Positions 10,657 to 22,764 of a stretch of DNA of 64,000 bases are shown one piece after another. The notes below the pieces were generated by a model, which was given only the letters and a program-made list of their open reading frames with translations, searched no databases and was not told where the DNA came from. How positions within the stretch are numbered: the first letter of the stretch is position 1; each line of letters starts with the position of its first letter. The position numbers were made by a program, and so were the translations under genes. The stretch comes from Seiridium cupressi. Taxonomy: Eukaryota > Ascomycota > Sordariomycetes > Amphisphaeriales > Sporocadaceae. Location of the stretch: NCBI GenBank assembly GCA_036674765.1, contig JARVKI010000090.1, positions 112,232-176,231 of the forward strand, read 5' to 3'.

Positions 10657-12099
10657 CTATGTTTCAGCCCCATCTCGATCTCGAACATGCAAAAACATCC
10701 AGAGCATCAACAGGTCATATGAAATCTTCAATGCACCTGCTCCCCCAAACAAGACTACCCACCAGCCCTGGCCAGCCAACACACCAGAGGCACCAATGCC
10801 ACCAGACTGAGCTAGGGTTTTGATTGTGTTCACGATCCCCATGACTGCGGTACGTTCGGCCGGAAGCACGACGGCGGATAAGAAAGCCTGTCTCGGAGCC
10901 TGGTCCAGACTCTGCGTACATGCACGAAGGGCGAGAAATGCCATCGCGAGCCAGGTCCCGAACGTCGAGGCGGGCGGAATTGCGACCATGGCCAGGAACA
11001 CGGCTGATGGGAGATGAGTGAATACCATCGTCTTCAGAGGGCCTAGACGGCGCGCCAGAGGGACTGCCAGGAGGTTAGAGATTGTTTGACAAACGTTCGT
11101 AACCAGGAACAAAGTGCCCAAGATCGCGGGTTCTAGTGAGTGGACAGTAGTGAAGAAGTAGGTGAGCCATGATGGTGTGGCCATTCCGGACGCGAAGGAA
11201 TCCATGAAAAAGAGGAATATGAGCCGGTAGAGGATCGAGCGCGATAATGGCGATATGTAAGGGAACAGAGACAAGAGATTGCCAATGAAACTTGGTCGTC
11301 GTGGCGTTGGATAGGTCGTGATGCTTTTCGGGGTCGGCTGCGCATTGCTGTCTGGCTCTTCATCCGAGTCATCATCGCGAAGTAGACCTTCTCGTAGTTC
11401 CACGTTGTTCTCCTGATCGGACGGCCTGGCCTGTGGAATCTCTACCGCCCTGCTCAATGCCAAGCTCAATGCGAGCTTGGCCCCGCCTGCAGCTGCATAT
11501 ATAAGGAATATGAACCTGTAAGCGGAGATCTTTGTCCATCCATCGATGCTCTGTGTAAACTGGACGATGAGGCCGGAGAGAAATGCACCCAGGGCAGCCC
11601 CGGCCGTGCCTAGTAAGATGTTCCAAGCGAATATATCGCTATGGTTCGACTTCTCCGTCAACTGCGCAAGGATTGACGTTTCCACAGCTCTGAACGGGCC
11701 GATCTCGTTGCCAGTCGGGCTGATGACCCCGAAGACACTAGCTAACAAGAGAATCCAGTAGTTGTCAATGATGGCGAACACAACCCCGCTGGCGACCATC
11801 AGAGCAGCACCGGCACTGAGAATACGACGTCTCCCAACCTGATCTGTGATCGAGGTTAATAGCAGGCTGATGACGACGTCCCCCAAAAGAGTAAGCGTCA
11901 TGAACAGTCCGATCTGGGCCTCTGAGAAATCCTTGTTCGAAAGGAAGTCAACCAGTATCAGGAATGAAGCTCCGTAAGCAAACATACGGACGAAGCGCTG
12001 GAGACAAAGGATCTTGGTATCGCGATATGACTCTTTGATAGTCGTGAAGCCGCTCTCTGCCGCTAAGCGGGTAATCCATGTCGCTACGTCCAAGGGCAT
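10657..12099 (-). CDS. Major facilitator superfamily transporter
   Basis: An uninterrupted 480-residue frame has the hydrophobic pattern of a 12-helix MFS carrier. A cytoplasmic N-terminus precedes helix 1 (about 32-50); the loop between helices 2 and 3 carries an A-motif-like DQVGRRRIL near 85-93. A long acidic cytoplasmic loop with DDDSDEEPDS sits between the two six-helix halves (about 215-265). The second half contains LARRLGPLKT, a second A-motif-like loop. The C-terminus is short. Substrate cannot be deduced; the type is common among fungal carriers of unknown cargo. No introns are needed and codon use looks normal, so it is probably functional. It is isolated, with an uncalled 3.2-kb region upstream. 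Confidence 0.8.
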   Translation of the reverse strand: MPLDVATWITRLAAESGFTTIKESYRDTKILCLQRFVRMFAYGASFLILVDFLSNKDFSEAQIGLFMTLTLLGDVVISLLLTSITDQVGRRRILSAGAALMVASGVVFAIIDNYWILLLASVFGVISPTGNEIGPFRAVETSILAQLTEKSNHSDIFAWNILLGTAGAALGAFLSGLIVQFTQSIDGWTKISAYRFIFLIYAAAGGAKLALSLALSRAVEIPQARPSDQENNVELREGLLRDDDSDEEPDSNAQPTPKSITTYPTPRRPSFIGNLLSLFPYISPLSRSILYRLIFLFFMDSFASGMATPSWLTYFFTTVHSLEPAILGTLFLVTNVCQTISNLLAVPLARRLGPLKTMVFTHLPSAVFLAMVAIPPASTFGTWLAMAFLALRACTQSLDQAPRQAFLSAVVLPAERTAVMGIVNTIKTLAQSGGIGASGVLAGQGWWVVLFGGAGALKISYDLLMLWMFLHVRDRDGAET

Positions 12100-15000
12100 T
12101 GCGGTGTCTTTGTAGGCGCTGGACGAGTCTAGGAGGAAGTGGGGCCGGAAAGATCAACCATCAACCAGTCCTAAATCACAGCTAAGACAGGATGTGGACT
12201 ATGCCCAAGTGTAGTCCGAGTTCCTAATGAAGCAGGTTCTCTCGAAAAGCAAGGTAATCGAGATTGGCGTAGGATATATTCCAATGTCAAGGGACACAAA
12301 CCGCGTTATCGATTCTTCTTCTCTGACTCTTTTTTCCCCTCGGGAGGGGCGAGGGTCAAGGCTAGCGCCGGGACTAACCGACATGATTCTCAAGCTCATT
12401 GATCCCGAACTGCCATACTTCGCATCTATAGAGGAGCCTCTATGTTGAACAAATACTGTGACACAGTCCATTTGATGCCTGGATTTCCGATGTGCATTAG
12501 CAATGGATCACTGCCAGAAAGACTGACCATGACGCCGATGCACGGATACGTACTCGACCAATGATGAGGTGGGACTTTCGCTCTTGATCGCTTCCGCCAA
12601 TCTGATCCTTGTATCTGGAACTTCCTTGCCCTGCAAACTCCTAACTCCTGGACGCAAGTTAGGAAGACCGATTAAAATACCTGGCCAACTTTGATGATGT
12701 GTTACCCGGTTATTGGGTTTTGCACAGAGACGAAATCGGCTTGAGCCCGCCATCGACACAAGCGTCCGATGGTTTGCAACACGACCGGACCACCCGCAAT
12801 TAGAACTCATAACGCTAGCAGAAGATGAGACCTACAGTCTGTATATTCATCAGGTAGCATGTGGATTAATTTGACCTGCGAGAACTATCGGTGATCATGC
12901 GGTCGCATTTTCTGGTGCAAGAGTTTCGGTCCACCAGATGTCAAATAGGCTCGCTTGGTCGTATGGTTAACTGTAATAAACCCTTCCTCTGACCACACGG
13001 TGTCGGCATTGAGCTGTGCGCGAGCACAACTCTGAGGGAAAGCTTTTGGATACGACCCCAAAATCTATGAATCCACCATGGAACTCGGGAAGCTTCCATA
13101 GGCTTTTGCAGAGGCCACAGTGAGAGCATTGCTGAGTAGGAACTCCACCGATATGTCTGATCTTCTGCTAGCTCCTTGCTCAAATATCTAAGTTGGTGCA
13201 ATGAGACTGAGGATAATAGTTTTCTCGGATTGTGGACCGGCGTCAGCGGATGAACAGTCAAGTTCACATGGGAGCTCATCTTCCAATAATTTTATCCAAG
13301 TATTTGCCTGTATGATATCGTTATGTAACAATTCGCGTCGATGAAATCGAAGCTCCCGGGACTATGCACGATATGTGTTCTTGGGCGTATTTACTCTCTC
13401 TGACCGGGCCGGGATCCCAAAGGCGACTGCAGGGTTCTTCAGCTCCAGGTCATCATCAGGACCTGTGTCGTCCGTTTCTTGCTTCCCATAAGATGAATCA
13501 GTGCTGCGATGATGATGGAGCTGTCTGCAATTACCGTGGTCGCAGACTTGAGAGACTGTTCGGCATCTTGAACGCCCCTAGCTCATGAGGCGACTCAATC
13601 AGCCATAGCTAGCAGTTACAGGTTGCCAGCGACTCTACTTGCGGGCGATTTCAGAACCCCACGCTTTCAATTACCCCACCAAGCACCCACCAAAATGCTT
13701 TAACCAGTGTACGACTACACTGTGCTAACCGCCTGCCCCCACACGCGCTGGGTGGTAATAGATCTTGAATTCTCCTTGCGGAATCAACCATAACCGGTTA
13801 TAGATGCTATTTATTATATTCGGCAAATGGACCCCTTAAGGCGTGTTGGTTTTACCTCCTGTAATTAAAGATAGTGCGGGATACCTTCTGAAGTGAAGAC
13901 TTCAGGATAATCCTGGTCGTCGCAACTAACTAATGATATGGTAGGCGCATTTAGTCCCGACGTTTGACTCAACACCTTGCTTACAATGTTATGAGATCAC
14001 TGTGGCATCAAGGTCATAATAGTTCAAATGCTGGCTTATACCGGTTCGCATCCAATGAGTCAAGAACAAAATGCCGGAAATGGATTGTTCAGTCAATGGC
14101 GCGTTGCTTTGTAAATGTAACTAGTCTAGAGGCCCAATAGCACAAGTTCTACTGCAACGCAGTGCACTAATTAGCAGTATGCGCGCCCGACGGTTTTGAC
14201 AGGCTTGATGGCCAGCAAGGGATCTATTGATTGGTGCAAAGCGATACTCTTAACAGCAGTACTTCCGGATAGGGGGCCTTGGTGCAGGGGTATTACGGGT
14301 GCCGCGTTGCCGAGGGCGGCAATGAATCTTACTGTACTTCAGTGATTTGCATAGCTGGGACGCTGTGGGAAAGGCGTCACTTGAGCTGCCCCCTTACATG
14401 TAGAGCAGTGATCGGAATCTCGCGTCGATGCATCATGGCAGATGCTCATGCCCCCTAGGCATCCCTGCGGCCAGTAGTAAGTTTATTTAGCGCTTGCATC
14501 CACATACCCATGGTCGAAGGATATGGTGAAGGCAGCATTTTGTGGCGTAATCGTGCGCGAAAAGTATATGTAACGATCGCGAACCAGAACCCCTCACCAC
14601 GATAGTGCGCCGCCAAGCTTGCTTTGCAGTGGACCAGCCACCAACTTTTCCCAGCTCCGCCGCTATTTCTCTGCGCATCAGGACATGCACCACTACATGT
14701 ACATCAATCTCATGGTTGCATTTGGGGGTCGCCATGGCGGAGCCCCTCATGCGAGCACTATGGCATGTGCCCCCCATCCATTGGCCGACCACTGCATCTA
14801 TCGCCTTGGCATACCTATCAGAGCCCTAGCTGAGCCGTGGGCTGGCCTTGTCGCGTGCTATCGGTAGGGGTCATAGCTCCTGATAACGGACAGCTCCCAG
14901 CTCTATCAAAGCTCACCCGCATAAGCTCCCCGCCTTTTCTACTTCAGAGTATGGAAGAAGCTTAAACAGCCTTGCTCGTCATCGCCCGTCGCGATGAGCG

Positions 15001-15337
15001 GTGGGAAGCTGCGGGCTGACTTCTCCCAAGAGTCACTTACTCGCCATGATGTGATGACCTGCAGGAGAGCTCAGGAAGCTGCGATTAGCCATAAGCTATC
15101 ATAGGCGAGTCTTGCATGTGCTGTACCCGTGGACTAGAACTATCCCCTTGTGCCCGCTCGAATTGTTTACTCGCCTTTTTCTTGTCTTCTCCCGTCCATG
15201 TACGCTTCTATACCCAGGCTTGTCTTCTTATATGAGCTGAGGTTCGTTGCTTCCCTTCTCTCCTACGCCTGTATCTGGCCCTCTCTACCCTCGTGGCTGG
15301 TAGGGTTCGTCCTACCGCCAGATTTACCATACCTATC
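12100..15337. other. Long gene-poor region
   Basis: More than 3 kb without a supported gene. A minus-strand stretch at roughly 12,910-13,280 keeps long open segments in two frames and may be an old gene remnant, but I cannot name a family. The region near 14,490-14,870 is open on both strands without recognisable protein features. The last 200 bp are the leader of the phosphatase-like gene. Confidence 0.4.
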
Positions 15338-17173
15338 ATGGCCCCCTCAGGCACAAAATCAATCTTGACCCTCCTACTTACTTGTGGTACCTCCGTCCAG
15401 GCTGCCGAGACTGTTTGGTCAGCTTTCGCGTACGTTCTCAATGGCGAGCGCACACCTCTTCTGGCGGGGACTAGTGGTGGCAGTTTGACATCCGTAGGCG
15501 CAAACCAGATGCTTTCACAAGGGTCTCTACTTCGAACGAGATGGCTTGACAACACCACGTTATCCGGCGACAGCAGTAACACCACTAAAAATGCGCCAAT
15601 AGTTGGCATTCAAAAGACAGCTATTGATAATAGCCAACTCTCCATATACAGCAGTAGAGACCAGTATGTCACTGGTGGCGCGTTGGCCTTCATGCAGGGG
15701 TTATATCCGCCGAGGACCCAAGCTTTTGCGCCGGGTAATGGTGGCCTCGACGCAGCCGTACTAGCTAATGGCTCGCTGGTTGAATTTCCATTTGATGGAT
15801 ACATGTACCCCAATATTCGGACTGTGTCGCTTTCAGAGCCTGAATCAGTATGGTGTGTGACCTGTCCCCGATGAACGAGTCGCAGTCCCTCATGCTGACC
15901 TACTTAGGCTTGAGGGCCATGTGACATGCACGGAGTATCTGAAAGCCACGAGTGATTTACGCTCCGATCATCGCATTGCCGAGAAGTATGATGCGTCCTA
16001 CCCTCAATATCAGAAACTGTGGTCGACGGTGTTCAATGGCACTTTCCCGCTAGCCGCAGCCACCTTCGAATACGCTTATGAGCTATATGACTATGCTTCA
16101 TACCAATACACACACAACAAGACGATCCGGGACACCCTACACGCTGACGAGCTTAATTGGCTGGCAGAATTTGCCAGTATTCAACAGTTCGCGAAGAACG
16201 GCGACCTCAGCGTATCGGGCCGGATCAATGGAGATATGATTCGCGCCATCTCGGGTCGTACTTTAGTAGCCATGGTCGTTGAGCAATTTCAAGAGCACGT
16301 CACCACCGGCGGGGAGTCCCCCCAGCTCAATCTGATGTTTGGATCGTTTGAGCCCATGTTGTCTTTCTTCGCACTATCGAACTTATCAACAGGCCACTCG
16401 TCCGGGACTTTCCAGGATTTACCCCAGCCCGGAGGCGCAAGTAAGCTCATCAGCTCTTCTCTGTTACTTTGGTCTAGGGTATACTGATTTCTGCAGTGAT
16501 CTTCGAACTCTTCTCTGAAGGTACGGATACATCAAACATGCCAGGCGTGGAAGACCTTTGGATACGCTTCCTCTATCGTAACGGGACTGCTGCAGATACG
16601 CCCGTGTACGAGTATCCTCTTTTCGACCTGGGCAACTCAGAAACTCGCCTCAAATACAAAGATTTTGCATCCCACATTCAGGCATTCTCGATCAATACTG
16701 TCTCCGAGTGGTGTGAAACATGCGATGCAGTCAGTACATTCTGCTCAACGACAAGGCAAACTTTGGATGGGGATTCAACTTCTTCCACCAACTCCAATAA
16801 TCTCAATCTATCGCCAGCCGTAGCTGGCGTTATTGGCGCTTGCATGACGATCGCTGTCATCGTGGTGGCCGCTGTTTCACTTGTTGTATTTGGAGGGTTC
16901 GTTGTCCATCGCAACTCGCCGAGTCGGCAATCGAACCTGGCAGGTTTTAAAGGTCCCGAGAAGATGGCTTCGGATAAAGACCTCACTGTGGCCAAGAATG
17001 GCGCTAGGCATGAACGCGTTGGTAGTTGGGAGCTTGGCGGGCCTGGTCGTCCTGTGGTAGGCGATTCAAAAGACGAGCCTGTTTTCGGAGCGACTCACAT
17101 GCGGAACATTGACGACGATGGCGACAGCATAATCATGGGCAGGGAGCCGGTCAAACCTCGCGAAAGTGTTTGA
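15338..17173 (+). CDS. Membrane-anchored histidine-acid-phosphatase-like protein, RHG motif altered
   Basis: Three exons, 15338-15852, 15908-16440 and 16497-17173, with 55- and 56-bp introns (GTGTGT...TTAG and GTAAGC...GCAG), encode about 574 residues. The start is chosen because it is followed by a signal peptide (ILTLLLTCGTSVQA). The layout resembles fungal secreted histidine-phosphatase-superfamily proteins: an N-terminal VWSAFAYVLNGERTP where active enzymes have R-H-G-x-R-x-P, a conserved IDNSQLSIYSS block, and ALAFMQGLYPP. Near the C-terminus a single membrane helix (about 456-487) is followed by a charged cytoplasmic tail of some 85 residues. The catalytic Arg-His pair reads Leu-Asn here, so phosphatase activity is doubtful. 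Many N-glycosylation sequons (NTT, NGT, NLS) agree with an extracellular domain. The role is unknown; it may be a surface receptor-like or pseudo-enzyme form. Confidence 0.75.
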
Positions 17174-17838
17174 GGTCCCAACTACTGCGAGATCTAGTAC
17201 CCTGAAAGTCCCTTCCCGAGGCAAATTGCTCTGTCCACCTGAGCTGATCAGTCTTTGATATACCACCATTCCCCAGTCACCAGTTTTCTTACTGTCGTTG
17301 ATACCCTACTATGAAGATTTTTAGTATAGCCGATACATCCAATATAACACGGCATTACGGGTGTGGCTGAGGCCGCGTTCACTCAGGTTTTGCATATTGC
17401 ATTCGTACTGTTGGTTGCTCTGGGACGCTAGACTACTCACATTTTACAGTCATGATCATCAAGATCTCGAAATTACAATGTCGGGCCAAGGCCGATGTAG
17501 CATCTATTCTGGCAGGAATGGGGAACGATAAGTATAATTCATCTTTCTTCCCTATAGTGTCGATTCACTGTCGATTCTGAAAACTTTGAAAGAAAGAGGA
17601 AAAAAAAAAAAAAAAAAAAAAAAAAGAAAGAACCAAGCGGCCCTTAGTCCCGTCAGGTACAAGATCTCCGCCTGGTACATTTGGAGTTTCTATTCACAGT
17701 ACCGGGCGATTTCTGTTGAGTTGGGTTAAAAGATTAAAACTATTGTGAATATATATTAAAGCGTGGTGTATGCCACTCAGAATCGAACTAGGTTCAAAGA
17801 ATGTTTGTTTTGGGGTTCAGACGATTTTCCGGGGCCGT
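17174..17838. other. Convergent 3' intergenic region with poly-A tract
   Basis: Shared 3' flank of two genes that converge here. Apart from a 26-base A run at 17600-17625 nothing is recognised. Confidence 0.5.
17600..17625. repeat. Poly-A homopolymer run (26 A)
   Basis: An uninterrupted run of adenines, preceded by GA-rich sequence. No target-site duplication is evident, so it could be a simple slippage tract rather than a retroposon tail. Confidence 0.9.
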
Positions 17839-19490
17839 TTATGCGACTTTGGAAATCTTGAAGCCGCCTGGCACTCGAGATTGGAAGACGGCCTCCGGAT
17901 CATATTTTGCAGCAACGTCGCGGATATACTGAATGTTCTCCGCACCATAAGTGCCCAAAGGATCCTGGCTCCCGTCCGCATAACCGAGGTACTGCCATTC
18001 AACGTCGATACCTTCGTCTATGGTGTATTGCTTCAAGGATTCCCGCATGGCAATGAGCCTCGTTCGTGCCTCGTCCTCCTGCTCAGCTGTGCGCACCATG
18101 TGCTGCATTTGGAAGAGAATGGCGTTATCCGTCTCGCGGTCCATACCAATCACGTTTCCTCCCTTTTCGACCGAGTGCTTGAAGATCAGGGTTGGCATCG
18201 CCTGGAATGTGATGTAGTTGAGGAAGTCGGCGTCCTGGTCGGCCTGCCAGCCAGCAACGAAGCTGGCCTGCGCCTCGACGCCCTTGCGGATGAATCGTGC
18301 GTCGTTCTTGCCTGTCAGCGTGACCCAAACCTGTCTGTAGCCTGATGGCTCCTCCAGTTCAACGGTCATGTTCAAGTGGCTGGCGTGTCGAAGCGTGTTG
18401 CTCAGCTGAGGAGTGATGGACAGGAATTCGTCGTACGCAGGTGCTCGCTCTGTTCCGGTGGTGTCATGAAGAGCAGACGAGACAATGATTCCACCAGCAG
18501 CGGGTGAGTATGCCCAGAAGGTAACAGCGGAACCCTGGACATAATTGGGAATGTTGTTGACCCAGTTCACGTAGGCGGCAATGTGCTGCTCAGTTGTGTT
18601 CAGTGGGTATACAACCTGACCTCCCCAGAGTTCGCCGGCCTCGAAGACCTGCATGTCTATGCGAGTAACGACACCAAAGTTGCAAGACCCGCCCTTCAGC
18701 GCCTTGTGTAGGTCCGCGTTGGTCTCATTGTTGGCGTTAATGATCTCTCCACTGGCGAGAACAACCTCGAAGTTGACAACGTTGTCGCAGCCGAGTCCGA
18801 CCATGCTGCTATAGAAATTGTTTCCGCCTCCAGTGAGGAAGCCGGCAACGCCGACGGTGGCTGTGCGACCACCAGGGGCAGTCACGCCGTACTTTTCTAG
18901 GCTGCCGTATACGTCGGCCCATCTCGAGCCAGCACCGATATGGGCAATCTTGCTTTCAGCCACATACTCCGTGTGGTTCATGAGTCCAAGATCCAAAGTG
19001 ACGCCATCGTGGACTAGAAGGTGACATGACTGTTAGTGTTCAATATATCGGAAGGTGGAATAAGTCAGCCTCACTATCGGATGCGCCTGCCCACGTCATG
19101 TGGCCACCACCCCGGATGGCCCAATTACATTTTGTTGCCGTTTTCAATGTGGTAATGGCCAATGACACCTGTTCAGTGCTTCTGGGTTGCACGATACAGT
19201 ATGGACTCAGTTGAGCCGAGACCGAGAAGTATGATTCATCCCGTGCCGTATATGCATCAGTGTCTGGGCGTAGGATCTGAAGACCCGCGGTCTCAAGAAT
19301 GTCACACTGAGTATAAAAGTACCATTAGCAAATCTGGATTACGACTAGCAAACCGGCAAGATTCAGGAAAGGGGGTTCAAGGTTTTCATACGCAAGCAGA
19401 AGCCATGGTCCCGTTACCACTCAAATATGTACCCTCACACAGACAAGCGAAGGCCGCAGCAGCGCTTAAGAAGAGTGCCGAATGTCTCAT
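17839..19490 (-). CDS. Secreted FAD-linked oxidase (berberine-bridge / BBE type)
   Basis: Three exons, 19490-19392, 19306-19075 and 19013-17839, give about 501 residues. Splice signals are GTATGA...CTCAG and GTGAGG...CTAG; both joins keep family blocks in phase. A signal peptide (RHSALFLSAAAAFACLC) begins the protein. The FAD-binding PP-loop shows AIRGGGHMTWAGASD, in which the histidine (about residue 102) is the usual covalent flavin attachment site. GLGCDNVVNFEVV follows with a cysteine near 186, where bicovalent members carry their second link. The C-terminal substrate domain ends in YDPEAVFQSRVPGGFKI, the typical BBE tail. Such enzymes oxidise sugars, alcohols or secondary-metabolite intermediates with oxygen. 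The substrate is not known; secretion favours a carbohydrate or phenolic. Confidence 0.88.
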
Positions 19491-21368
19491 AATTATGGGC
19501 TAGGAAGTATATACCAGCGGAATACTCAGCGTGCATACAGGTAAGCAGGAATGGTTGGCAAACTCGTTGACCATATGCAGGAACGATGAAACTGAAACAA
19601 ACGCGAAGGGGATCGTTCACATACCCGTGCAGTTCGCAACGAGTGATGGAACCTACATGCTGCATCAAGGATAAATAAGCCGCATAGTAAGGGGGACATG
19701 ACCGTTCACTTCCAAGCTTCCATTCAGGGGCCAATGATCGCGTTTGACTGAGAGTTCCAAATGTATGCCAAGTTCACTAATAATATGCCCCCGTTTTATC
19801 CTGGCATTATTTGAGGAACCCCTAGGTTAGGTTATTCGACATCGGCCGAGCTGACTAGCCGGGGCCCCGGGCATTTACATAGTAGGAATTTGATCATCAC
19901 TTACCGGACCCACCGTCTCACCGGTCACCGGACACCGGCCAGGGTGGCATGGTGGGTAGGGCGTGGGGGAAGGCGATTCGGTTCCGCCCAGGCACGTGCC
20001 TTCGCTAGCACTTGGTTCTCTGTGATTGCTTGAGAATTGCCATATTTGAGTCGCATCTGAGGCTTGTGTTGTTTGCCGTGACTTGGACTAAATCCAAAGA
20101 AGCATGTTCATGGAAGGACGCCCAATTGGGACGAAGGGTTCATATCAGATCGCATAACGTACTTCGTAATGACATATGTAGTAATTCTTGAGAAAATGCA
20201 AAGTGACTTTCCAGTGCCAAGTGGGGATTAACTTGTCACTTTCGACCCAACGAGGTAACAGAGCAAATCCACCCGCGGATCCTTCCCAGGAAGCCACAGG
20301 CGCCATGCAGCAGGCAGTCCGTATCAAGAATTGCCTGCATATACGTACCCCGGAGGTTCCATCGATTGAATAGTTCGGCAATTGATCGTCGCCAGTTGCT
20401 TTCGGCCCCGGGAGCACGGACTCGCGAGTTGCGAGAGCTTCCGATGCCAAGATGGCGATTCCCTCAGACGTCGTAATACCTCCCGGATTACCGGTATTTA
20501 GCCCAGCCAGCCCCAGCATGAGGGTTTTCGGGTCGCCGTTTTTCGGCCCGCAATTTTCATCCCCGATGGTACTTTAATCCACAAAGACTGACTTGACTCG
20601 ACACTACACCATTAGCGAGATAGCCGGAAGCAGCATGAGCCCTGTCGAATCGATTGATGAGGGAATTTCCGGCGCTGCGGGGAGTTTCGTATAGGCCCTT
20701 GTCCAAGGACGCAAAATATAGACATGGCTCCAAGGTACTAGTGTGCGGATATCTGCTTCCTAGGCCCACCCTGCTGAGGCGGGACTTCCTCGGCGTGCCT
20801 GGGTGCTTTAATGAATTCACGATGATCTGTAACATGGCGACCGGGTTGTTTCTGTCCGCATAACTGCGGTTCTCATGTGCCGCGAACTTCTGAGGCCGAA
20901 TCCTTTGCCTTGGCAACATGGATAACTTTAGCACTGCAACACGGTTGTCCCCGCTATAGCCCGACTCAGTCAAAATCATGCAGGGGTCCGCAGGTAATAA
21001 GCAAGTTAGGTAAAGCTGAGACTGCCATCGTTGAGAGAAGTGAGTACGATCAGCGTTCCAGGAAGACTCTGTTATAACTAACCCCATGCTCAACTATGAG
21101 AATATGATAGGCTAGGTTACCAGCAGCTGGACGAAACATCGGAAAGAGCGACGCAATGCTGGACGAAGATTCGACGTGACTATGACAAAGGGGAGGGCAT
21201 TTAACATCAATAGTCTTAATTCGTGTCTTCTTGGAAGCGGCCCATCTCATAGTGGGCATCAACACTCTTTATCGCTGATTCGACCTACTTGGCCTCCGCA
21301 ACACGAGGGCGGATGCAAGTGAGGATTAGACTTATACACACCACGAACACGGAGGCTATTCAGGGAAC
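19491..21368. other. Intergenic, no supported gene
   Basis: Almost 1.9 kb. A minus-strand frame at 20145-20519 and overlapping open frames on both strands at 20,557-21,093 lack family features. Short GC-rich palindromic words (CCGGGGCCCCGG-like near 19,860; repeated CACCGG near 19,920) occur. The upstream region of the BBE gene is included. Confidence 0.4.
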
Positions 21369-22764
21369 ATGGCATTCCCAATCGTCAATGGAACCGAAGT
21401 CATCTTGGAGCCTCCAGAAGGCTACCACGTTAACTTTGCCCATCCTACTTACGACACCTCGACAATTAATTCCCATTACTGGGCTTTCGGAATCGAGTTC
21501 CCCATCGCCACTCTCTTCCTCGCACAACGTGTGTACACATCACTCTTTGTGCTGCGAAAATTTCGTATTGATGATTGTAAGTAGAAGAAGCCTGCTGAGT
21601 CAACTATTTCTGTCGCATTTCGCATCAGAGACTAATTGGCCGCCTTATTATTCAGACATGATCATTGTAGCATGGGTAAGAGCCGCAACTGGCATATCAG
21701 CCATGCGTGTATGCTAACGAATAACGCAGGTCTTTACAACAGCTGCACAATGTATGATCCTTCACTGTGTGGACCAAGGCATCCTAGGCGTACATATTTG
21801 GGAGATATCCTCAGACAAGGCAATCTACGAGACAACGGTAAGGAAAGCTATACAAGTGTCGGGCAGTCTGGTCGAAGTATAATATTGATTTGAGTCACAG
21901 TTGATCCATGCTACAACTTTGACGGTCATTCCTGGCACAGTACTTGCCAAGTTGGTATTGTGCATTTTCTATTACCGCCTGTCTCCAGTCGCATGGTATC
22001 GGTACACTATCGCTTTCACGGCTTTCGTCACAGTCGCCGCATTCACATCTGTCTGGTGCTCCGTTCAGTTCGCATGCAAGCCCATCGAAGCAGCGTGGAA
22101 CCTCCGACTCTATACTGGGGACAACTGTATCAGCAGGCCACCTGTATACATGCTTCAGGCTGTCATGGGAGGGATCACTGATCTTCTGCTGATGGTGCTA
22201 CCTATACAAACGGTTGTTGGCTTGCAGATGTCCCTGAAGTACAAGTTTGCATTGCTTTGTTGGTTCGGCACTGGCCTCATCACCCTCGGAGCTGCCTTGG
22301 CACGCCTTGTCGTACTCGTTCCAGCCCTCCAGGACTCCGACACTACATGGGTCCTCGGCCCAGGAACGCTATGGCTTATCGTTGAGGCAAATCTGATCAT
22401 CATCTGCGGCACACTGCCGACTTTCAAGGTCTTTCTCAATCACATTGCGCCAAAACTCCTCCGCGATCCGAAAAATACGAGTAATGGAAGTGAATGGAGT
22501 GGCAGGAACAAGAGAACGGGCGGAAAGGAGAATGGAATAAGATATGCCCTGCGGACGTTTGGAAGCTCACAGACGAAAAGAAGGCAATTCGACACTATCG
22601 ATGAGATCGAACATGGAGATAACGCCGATAGAAGATGGAAGCCCACCCTCGACAGCCAAGCAGAAGATATTAAGGGGGCAAACAGGACAAAAAGTCAATA
22701 CAGCGACGAGGAAGCCATCATGCCGAACACAATTAGCACCACGGAATCCTATGCGACGCGGTAG
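21369..22764 (+). CDS. SAT4-like integral membrane protein (fungal rhodopsin-domain family)
   Basis: Four exons, 21369-21576, 21656-21675, 21730-21837 and 21901-22764, give about 399 residues. Introns start with GTAAG and end in TTCAG, GCAG and CACAG; all phases agree. Exon 2 is only 20 nt long (encoding the end of one membrane segment). The protein has an extracellular N-terminus followed by seven predicted helices, with family blocks KLVLCIFYYRLSP, a conserved Cys-containing loop (FACKPIEAAWN ... DNCIS), and IVEANLIIICGTLPTFK before the last helix. A hydrophilic cytoplasmic tail of about 110 residues rich in Lys, Ser and Thr ends the protein. This family (SAT4/Pth11-related) is very large in filamentous fungi; some members sense surfaces or signals, most have no known role. 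Confidence 0.85.

Noticed and set aside
17600..17625. Retroposon tail
   Set aside because: No element body or flanking duplication is visible; treated as a simple homopolymer.
20557..21093. 178-codon minus-strand frame
   Set aside because: Open frames exist on both strands there and no domain or splice context supports a gene.
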